From: Atribacteria bacterium SCGC AAA255-G05
GTDB taxonomy: Bacteria > Atribacterota > Phoenicimicrobiia > Phoenicimicrobiales > Phoenicimicrobiaceae
Direction: 5' to 3'
Assembly (NCBI GenBank): GCA_000405605.1
Contig: ASPA01000009.1
Span: 7,181 to 15,959 of the forward strand
DNA length: 8,779 bases
Part shown: in pieces, positions 1 through 6,607 of the stretch
How positions within the stretch are numbered: position 1 is the first letter of the stretch
Layout of the letters: each line of letters opens with the position of its first letter
Notes under the pieces: model-generated
Databases searched by the model: none
Told to the model about the DNA's origin: nothing
The model's input: only the letters and a program-made list of their open reading frames with translations
Translations under genes and position numbers: made by a program

Positions 1-93
1 TCTTTTAAATTCCTCGGAAATAAACTCAGGAATATTATTTAATTTTTTATTATCAAATTTTTGGTAAATTTTTTTAAATTTTAAATTATGCAT
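1..93 (-). CDS. Start of an unidentified gene, cut by the left edge of the window
   Basis: An open frame starts at an ATG (93-91) and runs without a stop for 31 codons to base 1, so only the N-terminus is visible. The ATG is preceded by an AAAGGATG-type ribosome binding site about 7 bases upstream. The visible peptide begins MHNLKFKKIYQKF and is rich in Lys, Asn, Phe and Ile, with no signal peptide or recognisable motif. It lies 76 bases downstream of korC on the same strand, and no hairpin-plus-T terminator separates them, so it may be the last gene of the same transcript. I do not recognise the family. The start and reading frame are the only supported claims. Confidence 0.55.
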   Translation of the reverse strand, partial: MHNLKFKKIYQKFDNKKLNNIPEFISEEFKR

Positions 94-169
94 TTTATTC
101 ATCCTTTAAAATTAGCTTTCTTAATAAAATAAAATCTATTATGATCATATTTTTATATTATGAATGATT

Positions 170-706
170 TCATTTCCCAATATTTACGCCTATTTGTAAT
201 GCTTTTAAATTTAGATCTAATGTTTTCGAAGGAACTAAATCAGCAATCGCTTTTTCCAAGGCATCAAGACTAACGATTTTAGTTTTCTCCTGAAAAAACC
301 CTAACATGGCCATATTAGCAACTGCTTTTTTCTTTAATTCTTCAATGGCAATTTTATTAAATGATCCGTGATAATAAATTATTCCTTTTTTTAGAGATGA
401 TACATTTACTAGATCAGAATCAGTAATAATAATTCCCTCAGCTTTAAGGTCATTAAAATTATCATCATATGCTTTCTGAGATAAGGCAACCAGGATATCC
501 GGATTATTAATGATCGGATAAATAATCCTTTCTTCAGCGATTATTACTTCAGTACATACATCTCCACCCCTCATATCTGAACCATATGTTTCTGTCTGAA
601 CAGCATTTATTTTATCATATACTGAAGCAGCTCTTCCTAATATAACGCTTGATAAAACAACACCTTGGCCACCAACACCGGTTAATCTTATCTCAACTTT
701 CTTCAT
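170..706 (-). CDS. korC: 2-oxoacid:ferredoxin oxidoreductase, gamma subunit (KorC)
   Basis: Gamma subunit (178 aa, normal length) of a CoA-dependent 2-oxoacid:ferredoxin oxidoreductase, most likely acting on 2-oxoglutarate in the cytoplasm. The sequence shows the family's N-terminal glycine-rich GVGGQGV motif (residues 10-16), which in related structures helps form the CoA site. It also has the YGSDMRGGD segment (41-49) typical of POR gamma domains, and a PDILVALSQ stretch near residue 70. The ATG overlaps the korB stop codon as ATGA, indicating translational coupling, and a GGGAGG element lies about 10 bases upstream. It is the last of four kor genes. The family is certain. The 2-oxoglutarate preference rests on the sucCD neighbours, and a branched-chain 2-oxoacid (Vor-type) enzyme is the main alternative. 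Confidence 0.9.
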   Translation of the reverse strand: MKKVEIRLTGVGGQGVVLSSVILGRAASVYDKINAVQTETYGSDMRGGDVCTEVIIAEERIIYPIINNPDILVALSQKAYDDNFNDLKAEGIIITDSDLVNVSSLKKGIIYYHGSFNKIAIEELKKKAVANMAMLGFFQEKTKIVSLDALEKAIADLVPSKTLDLNLKALQIGVNIGK

Positions 707-1536
707 TTTCTTGAAGCCTCCCTGCGCAGTCTTTTTATTTCATCAGTTAATTCCGGAATATTTTTCTTTTCTACTAGTTCTCCTACGATTATTTTGTCTT
801 TTAATTCATCCGCACTCATATTCTTAGCTTTATTAATATTCACTGCACACTCCTTATAATGCATGAGCATGCTTACCGGATCATTTCTCATACCAATAAC
901 TTTACCATATTGAACGGGGCACTGCGAAATAACCTCAATAAATGAAAATCCCTTGTGTTCGATTGCTTTTTTTATACTATTTTTAAGAGAACGAGCATGG
1001 TAAGTAGTCCAACGTGCCACAAAAGTTGCACCAGCAGCTATCGCTAAATTGCTTAGATCAAAAGGTCTTTCAATACTTCCGTAGGGAGTCGTCGTTGTTA
1101 CAGAATTATAAGGAGTAGTTGGTGCCACTTGGCCACCCGTCATACCAAATATTCCGTTATTGACACAAACCACGGTTAGATCAATATTTCTTCTTGCGGC
1201 ATGGATAAAATGATTCCCTCCGATAGCACCAGTATCTCCATCACCAGCACAAACAATTACTTTCATTTGAGGTGCAGCCAATTTTAATCCGGTAGCAAAA
1301 GCAATAGAACGACCATGAGTGACATGGAGCACATCTGTATTAAATGAAGGGCTAGGAATCCAACCCGAACAACCTATACCGGAAACAAAAGCAATTTGAT
1401 CAAAAATTATGGCTATTTCATCTATTGCCCTTAAAATACTTTGAGAGATAATACCATTTCCACAACCAGAACAGGTGGTGTAGTTTATTTCTCCTCTAAA
1501 ATATTTTTTTAAAGGATGCCCAACTGTATTTTTCAT
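703..1536 (-). CDS. korB: 2-oxoacid:ferredoxin oxidoreductase, beta (TPP-binding) subunit (KorB)
   Basis: Catalytic beta subunit (277 aa) carrying thiamine diphosphate and, by homology, a [4Fe-4S] cluster. It oxidatively decarboxylates a 2-oxoacid with KorA to give acyl-CoA and reduced ferredoxin. The TPP/Mg motif is clear: GDGD at 98-101 and NN at 126-127, followed by GMTGGQ (131-136). Cluster ligands are C22, C25 and C56, with C206 in a CPVQYGK context. This spacing (x2, x30, about x150) matches my recollection of archaeal 2-oxoacid:ferredoxin oxidoreductase beta subunits. The start has a near-ideal AAGGAGGT site at 1550-1543. Its ATG overlaps the korA stop (ATGA) and its own stop overlaps the korC start, so the subunits are translationally coupled. 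Substrate identity is inferred from context. Confidence 0.92.
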   Translation of the reverse strand: MKNTVGHPLKKYFRGEINYTTCSGCGNGIISQSILRAIDEIAIIFDQIAFVSGIGCSGWIPSPSFNTDVLHVTHGRSIAFATGLKLAAPQMKVIVCAGDGDTGAIGGNHFIHAARRNIDLTVVCVNNGIFGMTGGQVAPTTPYNSVTTTTPYGSIERPFDLSNLAIAAGATFVARWTTYHARSLKNSIKKAIEHKGFSFIEVISQCPVQYGKVIGMRNDPVSMLMHYKECAVNINKAKNMSADELKDKIIVGELVEKKNIPELTDEIKRLRREASRK

Positions 1537-2690
1537 GAAATAACCTCCTTAATTTTATTTAATATTTCTTCTTGCTTATAAAGGGCGCCTAAGATTTTCG
1601 GAGGTAAAAATATTATCTTTGCATTACCATTTGCCGCAGCTTTAACAAATGGATATATTTGTCCTAAATTATTTTCACAGACAATGATGGTTTTGACTTT
1701 TTTAGATAATTCTTCAACCTGTTCTTGAGGAAAAGGCCATATAGTAATCGGTCTGAAACTGCCAACTTTCAATCCTTGGTTTCTTGCTATATTTACGGTT
1801 TCCAATACTGCTCTATATACTAATCCATAAGAAAATATCGCTACTTCTGCATCCTCAAGATACTTTTCTTCTACGGCTATAATATCTTCCTTATGTTTTA
1901 ATATCTTATTACTGAGTCTCTTTATGGCAGTATCCATAATTTTTGGATCAGAGACATTTCTGAACCCATCCTCTTTATGAGTGGAGCCGGTAATGTTTGC
2001 TTTAAGGCCTTCTCCAAAGATTGGCATGGGTGCCACATTTTCATCTAAAAAAATCTTCTGATGTATGCCTTGGTAATTTTTTAATTTTTTCCTTTCTTCT
2101 AAAATGATCTCATCATCAAGAGGAAAATCAACTCTTTCCCTCATATGGCCAATCAAACTATCCGCTAGAATAAACACAGGGATACGATATTTTTCTGCTT
2201 TGTTAAAAGCTTCCACCGTAAAATCAAACATTTCCTGAGGAGATGAAGGGGCCAGTGCAATAATTTGATATTCTCCATGTGAACCGAATTTTGGTTGCAA
2301 CATATCTCCCTGGAATGCAACGCTGGGGCTTCCTGTAGATGGACCTCCACGTTGCACATTGACAATAACACAAGGGGTTTCAGTAACCACTGCTAAGCCA
2401 ATATTTTCCAACATCAGACTAATCCCGGGACCGGAAGTTGCAGTCATCGATTTATTACCACCCCATGAAGCGCCTACAATATTGGCTATGGCAGCAAGCT
2501 CATCTTCTGTTTGGATAAAAGTACCCTCTACTTCAAACATTTTTCTGGACATATAATGAGCAATTTCTGAAGCGGGCGTAATGGGATAACCCGCAAAAAA
2601 ATTACAACCTGCGGCAATAGCTCCTTCCGCACAGGCTATATTCCCCTGAATAAAATCAGTTTTTCTCTCAATATTTTTTTTATTTTTCAT
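1533..2690 (-). CDS. korA: 2-oxoacid:ferredoxin oxidoreductase, alpha subunit (KorA)
   Basis: Alpha subunit (385 aa), supplying the pyrimidine-binding half of the TPP site and the 2-oxoacid pocket. Visible landmarks are GNIACAEGA near residues 16-24, YPITP at 35-39, an acidic QTEDE segment at 60-64 likely holding the glutamate that activates TPP, TSGPG at 85-89, and QRGGPSTG at 113-120. Residues of roughly 270-385 form the C-terminal domain II (VAIFSYGLVYRAV onward). The QRGGPSTG signature is characteristic of the 2-oxoglutarate/branched-chain group rather than pyruvate enzymes. There is no gamma fusion, so gamma is the separate korC. The start overlaps the korD 3' end by 11 bases and has only a weak GGTGGTG-like site, suggesting coupling to korD translation. 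2-oxoglutarate specificity is favoured because sucCD lies just upstream. Confidence 0.92.
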   Translation of the reverse strand: MKNKKNIERKTDFIQGNIACAEGAIAAGCNFFAGYPITPASEIAHYMSRKMFEVEGTFIQTEDELAAIANIVGASWGGNKSMTATSGPGISLMLENIGLAVVTETPCVIVNVQRGGPSTGSPSVAFQGDMLQPKFGSHGEYQIIALAPSSPQEMFDFTVEAFNKAEKYRIPVFILADSLIGHMRERVDFPLDDEIILEERKKLKNYQGIHQKIFLDENVAPMPIFGEGLKANITGSTHKEDGFRNVSDPKIMDTAIKRLSNKILKHKEDIIAVEEKYLEDAEVAIFSYGLVYRAVLETVNIARNQGLKVGSFRPITIWPFPQEQVEELSKKVKTIIVCENNLGQIYPFVKAAANGNAKIIFLPPKILGALYKQEEILNKIKEVIS

Positions 2691-2886
2691 CTTTTTTCAC
2701 CACCACTGCAAAATCTGGACAGTATATCATACAATTTTCACATTTCGTACACTTTTCCTCCTGGGTAATTTTAGGAAAATGTACTCCCCGGCTGTTTAAC
2801 TCATCGGAAAATACTAATATCTTAACGGGGCACATTGCAATACATATGCCACATCCTTTGCAAGCATCTTTATTTATTTGAACCAT
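2680..2886 (-). CDS. korD: 2-oxoacid:ferredoxin oxidoreductase, delta subunit, 2[4Fe-4S] ferredoxin (KorD)
   Basis: Small ferredoxin-like subunit (68 aa) that relays electrons from the KorB cluster to external ferredoxin. Two complete CxxCxxCxxxCP motifs are present (C9, C12, C15, C19 and C46, C49, C52, C56), each expected to contribute to a [4Fe-4S] cluster. It is the first gene of korDABC, the order usual for this four-subunit type, and overlaps korA by 11 bases. The ATG at 2886 is the only plausible start, because an in-frame TAA lies close upstream. Its GGAGG element (2905-2901) is 14 bases away, longer than usual, which may mean modest initiation. A candidate promoter sits in the gap to sucD. 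Confidence 0.9.
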   Translation of the reverse strand: MVQINKDACKGCGICIAMCPVKILVFSDELNSRGVHFPKITQEEKCTKCENCMIYCPDFAVVVKKDEK

Positions 2887-2912
2887 TCGTTTATTTTATA
2901 CCTCCGCATCAT

Positions 2913-2940
2913 AGTATATTTTATTATTAAATTCTTTCAA
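2913..2940 (-). promoter_or_regulatory. Candidate sigma-70-type promoter upstream of korD
   Basis: On the minus strand the sucD-korD gap contains TTGAAA (2940-2935), a 16-base spacer, and TATACT (2918-2913), each matching consensus at five of six positions. The predicted start of transcription would fall around 2906, just before the GGAGG of korD, leaving a leader of only about 20 bases. It could allow korDABC to be expressed apart from the upstream genes. The region is very AT-rich, so a chance match is a real possibility. Confidence 0.3.
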
Positions 2941-2941
2941 T

Positions 2942-3811
2942 TTAAGAAATTAATTCCTTAACCAATGAAGGGATTTCGTAAAGCCTTTTAGCTATCTTTA
3001 CATCGGAAGCAAGCAAGGATTCAATCTTACTTTTAGCACTTCCTTTACCTCCTTCGATAATTGCCCCTGCATGTCCCATTCTCTTCCCTGGAGGTACAGA
3101 AATTCCGGCAATATACGCTACAACCGGTTTAGACATTCCTTCCCTAATAAATTCAGAAGCATCTTCTTCTTGAGTTCCCCCTACTTCCCCTACTATAACT
3201 ACGACTTTCGTATCCTTATCTTGATTAAATAATTTTAAAATATCTACTAAATTAGTCCCGGCAACCCTATCAGCACCCATACCAACCACCGTACTCTGTC
3301 CTATCCCTATAGCACATAAATTTGCTGCCACTTCATAAGCCAATGTGCCACTTCGTGAAATAATACCAACCTGACCTTGACAAAACATATTTGCCGGTAA
3401 AATACCTATCTTACATTCACCGGGAGTAATAATACCGGGGGTAGTAGGGCCAATTAAAATAGCATTTTTCTGCAAAGCATATGCTTTCATCTCTATGACA
3501 TCATGTACAGGTGTATGTTCGGTTATTAGAACCACTGTTTTAATCCCTGCATCAATCGCCTCAAGAACTGAATCTTTGGCTACTCTTGCAGGAACAAATA
3601 AAAGTGATACATCAATTGGAAAATTATTAACCGCTTCTTCGACTCTATCAAATACAGGAACATTTTCAACTTTTAATCCACCTTTTCCTGGAGTTACCCC
3701 TGCCACTATGTTTGTTCCTTCTTCTAACATATATCTTGTTTGAGTTGTACCTATATTTCCGGTAATACCTTGAACCAATACCTTTGTATTCTTATCGATT
3801 AAAATGCTCAT
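2942..3811 (-). CDS. sucD: Succinyl-CoA synthetase-type acyl-CoA ligase, alpha subunit (SucD), divergent
   Basis: Alpha subunit (289 aa, normal length) of the ligase interconverting succinyl-CoA plus NDP and phosphate with succinate, CoA and NTP. It has the CoA-binding GITGNIG (15-21), GVTPGKGG (38-45), SRSGTLAYE (152-160), the conserved glutamate in GEVGG (E209), and the phosphorylated histidine in GHAGAI (H247). So it should be catalytically competent. Two deviations stand out against my memory of standard SucD: PTTPG at 122-126 where PNTPG or PNCPG is usual, and GADRVAGT at 179-186 where GGDPI-GT is usual. The start overlaps the sucC stop as ATGA, with a GGGGG element about 11 bases upstream. 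Succinate is the most likely acid; a related dicarboxylate cannot be excluded. Confidence 0.88.
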   Translation of the reverse strand: MSILIDKNTKVLVQGITGNIGTTQTRYMLEEGTNIVAGVTPGKGGLKVENVPVFDRVEEAVNNFPIDVSLLFVPARVAKDSVLEAIDAGIKTVVLITEHTPVHDVIEMKAYALQKNAILIGPTTPGIITPGECKIGILPANMFCQGQVGIISRSGTLAYEVAANLCAIGIGQSTVVGMGADRVAGTNLVDILKLFNQDKDTKVVVIVGEVGGTQEEDASEFIREGMSKPVVAYIAGISVPPGKRMGHAGAIIEGGKGSAKSKIESLLASDVKIAKRLYEIPSLVKELIS

Positions 3812-4956
3812 TTTGCTTTAACCCCCAATAATTTAGCGAGAAATTCTACTGCTTTCTGAGTTTCGGATTCTTTAATAATATGAACTCCCACTTCTTCTAA
3901 TGTTTCCCAAGTTTCTTCTTGTCGATTGCCTAAGGCTTTAGCTACAATTGGAATATTTAATTTCCTTTCACGAATTACTTTGGCTATTCCTTTTGCTCCT
4001 TCATGAATAGGATTTATTCCTCCATATAGATTTATAAATATTGCATCCAATTTAGGTTGCTCCAAAACAAGCTCCATACAATCAACCATTAAGTCAGAAG
4101 TTATACCACCACCAGTTTCTAAAAAATTAGCTGGGGATAACGCGGGATAATCACTAATCATATCCATAGTAGCCATAGCTAACCCAGCTCCACTGCAGAC
4201 TAATCCAATGTTTCCATTTAACTTAACAAAAGTAGCTCCTTTTTTCATTAATCTCTTGTCTCTTTCGCTCATGGCATCTAATTTTCTTTTATTTAATTCG
4301 GGATGCCGGAAGAGAGCTGAGTCATCTATCTCTAAAACTGCATCTACACAAAGTACTTTTCCCTCTTCGGTAAGCACTAAAGGATTTATTTCTGCTATCA
4401 GGCCATCGTATTCCCTAAATACTTTATACAATTTTGCTATGATAATTACGGTCTCTGCCAATGGTTCCCCCGTTAATCCAATTTTTTTCACGATACTAAT
4501 CACTTGATAAGGGTATAAATTTTGCAAAGGATTAACTAAAAACTTAAATATTTTTTCTGGATTTTTTCTACTAACCTCTTCTATATTAATACCGCCTTCA
4601 GTAGATATCATAATGATAGGAGTTCCTAAAGTTCTATCAATAGTTATCCCCAAATATATTTCTTTCTTAATATCTACTTTTTTTAAGACTAATAATCCTT
4701 CGGGTTTATATCCTTTTAACTCAGTTTTTAGCATTTTATCAGCTACTATATCTACTTCATCCAAATTATCTACAATCTTTACTCCTCCAGCCTTTCCTCT
4801 TCCTCCTACTAAAACTTGAGATTTAAGTACTACTGGCACACCAATACTCTCAGCTATTTGTTTTACTTCCTGAGGTGTTTTGGCTAATCCTCCTAGTGGA
4901 ATGTTAATGCCATATTTAGAAAATATTTCTTCTGCTTCATATTCGTGTAATCTCAT
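3808..4956 (-). CDS. sucC: Succinyl-CoA synthetase-type acyl-CoA ligase, ATP-grasp beta subunit (SucC), divergent
   Basis: Beta subunit (382 aa; E. coli SucC is 388). The N-terminal ATP-grasp domain binds nucleotide and the C-terminal flavodoxin-like domain meets the SucD phosphohistidine. Conserved features are GGRGKAGG (51-58), STEGGI near 119-124, EINPL (189-193) and the metal-ligand candidates N191 and D205. The C-terminal half departs from the usual signatures: NFLETGGG at 277-284 instead of NFLDxGGG, GGINPIHEGA at 312-321 where standard proteins have GGI followed by an R/N-C-D/A loop, and KALGN at 340-344 instead of RLEGN-like. It follows the DUF1667 gene after 44 bases, has GGAGG 10 bases before the ATG, and overlaps sucD. 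Family membership is secure. The substrate and nucleotide preference are less certain. Confidence 0.88.
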   Translation of the reverse strand: MRLHEYEAEEIFSKYGINIPLGGLAKTPQEVKQIAESIGVPVVLKSQVLVGGRGKAGGVKIVDNLDEVDIVADKMLKTELKGYKPEGLLVLKKVDIKKEIYLGITIDRTLGTPIIMISTEGGINIEEVSRKNPEKIFKFLVNPLQNLYPYQVISIVKKIGLTGEPLAETVIIIAKLYKVFREYDGLIAEINPLVLTEEGKVLCVDAVLEIDDSALFRHPELNKRKLDAMSERDKRLMKKGATFVKLNGNIGLVCSGAGLAMATMDMISDYPALSPANFLETGGGITSDLMVDCMELVLEQPKLDAIFINLYGGINPIHEGAKGIAKVIRERKLNIPIVAKALGNRQEETWETLEEVGVHIIKESETQKAVEFLAKLLGVKAK

Positions 4957-5000
4957 CTGTGCCTTTCCTCCATTATAAATTGAAATACATCCTGCAACTT

Positions 5001-5369
5001 TTAGTTAATGATTTTATTCACTTTTCTTGTCGCAACTAAATCTATCTTTTCATTCAGTAAATTTAAAGCGATGGTTTGACCAATTGCCACAGGAGCTTCT
5101 ACCTCCAGCGAATGTGTTAATTTACCGATATGTTTTAAATATTTTTTAGGAATAGGAATCGGCGTTTTCACACTGACCAGTTTAAAGTTCCCATTAGTCA
5201 CCTTCACCGAACCCACAAATACTCTTAAAGGATTGGCTATTTCATTTTTGACAAATGCCTCTCCTTTGGGACATTGTGCACCGATTATTTTTTTAATCGT
5301 TTTATTTTCGTATTCTACTTTTATCTGACAGCTATTAGGACAAATGATGCATACAAATTTTCTTTCCAT
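5001..5369 (-). CDS. DUF1667 (COG3862) four-cysteine protein, probable Fe-S electron carrier of the flavin oxidoreductase trio
   Basis: Small cytoplasmic protein (122 aa) of the DUF1667 family, typically encoded directly after an FAD/NAD oxidoreductase and a GlpA-like protein, as here. Its N-terminus holds C7, C10 and C14 (CxxCPxxC), followed by C33 in a CPKG context. The spacing resembles the iron-sulfur domain at the start of molybdopterin oxidoreductases, so a [4Fe-4S] cluster is plausible though not established. The remainder (about 45-122) is a small beta-rich domain without obvious catalytic motifs. There is no signal peptide or membrane segment. Only two bases separate it from the upstream stop, and no strong ribosome binding site is visible, so translation is probably coupled. 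Its biochemical role is inferred. Confidence 0.85.
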   Translation of the reverse strand: MERKFVCIICPNSCQIKVEYENKTIKKIIGAQCPKGEAFVKNEIANPLRVFVGSVKVTNGNFKLVSVKTPIPIPKKYLKHIGKLTHSLEVEAPVAIGQTIALNLLNEKIDLVATRKVNKIIN

Positions 5370-5371
5370 AT

Positions 5372-6607
5372 TTAAACCAACTTTACCTTTAATTTATTTA
5401 TATCTTTTAATTCCGAAGAGGATAATTTTACCCTGAGCATCTCTGCCGGATTAACCCGGGGAAAATATTTCTTTTTAATCAATTTTTGATCTTCTTCAAA
5501 TACCAGGGTCTTCTTTTTCCCCGGCTGATTCACCCGAAAAGAAAAAATGGTGTCTTTGATAGTAAATATTTTCTGGGGAACGACATATCTCAAACCTGCA
5601 CCGAGAGTCATCTTGATTTCCTGAGATTCACTTATTCGTCCCTGTAAATAATCGAGAATTCCTTCGGTTATATATTCTGCTTCCAAAGAGACATTATCGA
5701 CAATATCATGCACTTGTAAGACATTGCCACAGGCAAAGATCCCCGGGACATTAGTCTGTCCTCTTTCATCGACTTCAGGTCCTGCTGTGATAAGGCTTAA
5801 AACAATGCCTGCCTGGCGGGAAAGCTCATTTTCCGGAATCAAACCAACGGAAAGGAGTAAGGTATCACAGGCGACTTTTCTTTTACTTTTTGGAATTATA
5901 CCACCTCTTTTTCCTACTTCAGCCAAGGTCACTTCCGATAATCGCCCATTCCCTTTAATATCAATGACTGTATGATTTAGGAGTAAAGGGATATCAAAAT
6001 CGTAAAGGCATTGATTGATATTGCGGGGAAGTCCACTACTATAGGGTAATTTTTCAGCAACCAATACGACTTCTGCTCCCTCTAAAGTTAAGCGACGGGC
6101 CATAATCATACCAATATCCCCTGAACCCAGGATCACAATTTTTTGACCTACCATATAATTTTTTAGATTGATCAGTTCCTGAGCCACACCGGCAGTATAA
6201 ATCCCTGCCGGCCGGGTTCCCGGAATCGATATGGCACCTCTAGTCCTCTCTCTGCAACCCATGGCCAGTATAATCACCTTGGCTCGATAATGCTGTAATC
6301 CTTGACGGTTTATTACAGTCACCTCTTTTTGGGTGCTAAGGTCAATGACCATACTATCCAACAGGAAGGGGATTTTTTTCTCCTTGACCTGATCGATATA
6401 TTTTTGTGCATATTCTGGACCAGAAAGAGAAGAATTGAATTTCTCCAGACCAAATCCATCATGGATACATTGGTTTAAAATACCACCAAGATAGGCATTC
6501 CTTTCAATAATTAAAATATCTTCTATCCCTTTTTCCTGACAGGCAACAGCGGCCGCTAGTCCTGCTGCTCCTCCACCGATAATGATTACTTCTTTTTCTT
6601 TTAGCAT
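5372..6607 (-). CDS. FAD/NAD(P)-dependent oxidoreductase (COG0446-type partner of the GlpA-like protein)
   Basis: Flavoprotein (411 aa) of the pyridine-nucleotide oxidoreductase fold. The FAD Rossmann motif is GGGAAG (11-16), with acidic E35 closing the strand. A second dinucleotide motif, GSGDIG (161-166), followed by an acidic strand end suggests NAD(H). FACGNVLQVHD near residue 290 is the C-terminal FAD contact. LGGILNQCIHDGFG (40-53) and AMGCRER (115-121) are hallmarks of this subgroup. No CxxC or CxxxxC disulfide is present, so it is not a thioredoxin-reductase-like enzyme. A C-terminal extension (about 335-411) is characteristic of the trio partner. It overlaps the upstream gene by seven bases and has a GAGGTG site. 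It probably connects substrate oxidation to NAD(H). It is visibly richer in G+C than its neighbours. It is sometimes called GlpB-like, but this is not E. coli GlpB. Confidence 0.87.
   Translation of the reverse strand: MLKEKEVIIIGGGAAGLAAAVACQEKGIEDILIIERNAYLGGILNQCIHDGFGLEKFNSSLSGPEYAQKYIDQVKEKKIPFLLDSMVIDLSTQKEVTVINRQGLQHYRAKVIILAMGCRERTRGAISIPGTRPAGIYTAGVAQELINLKNYMVGQKIVILGSGDIGMIMARRLTLEGAEVVLVAEKLPYSSGLPRNINQCLYDFDIPLLLNHTVIDIKGNGRLSEVTLAEVGKRGGIIPKSKRKVACDTLLLSVGLIPENELSRQAGIVLSLITAGPEVDERGQTNVPGIFACGNVLQVHDIVDNVSLEAEYITEGILDYLQGRISESQEIKMTLGAGLRYVVPQKIFTIKDTIFSFRVNQPGKKKTLVFEEDQKLIKKKYFPRVNPAEMLRVKLSSSELKDINKLKVKLV

Noticed and set aside
140..149. 10-base palindrome TATGATCATA after korC, considered as a terminator or operator
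   Set aside because: It has no loop and no T-run, the stem is too weak for a terminator, and there is no extension beyond ten bases.
4972..4977. Perfect TATAAT on the minus strand upstream of sucC
   Set aside because: There is no acceptable -35 element at 16-18 bases, and the predicted transcript start would fall inside or beyond the GGAGG ribosome site that abuts it. More likely chance in A/T-rich DNA.
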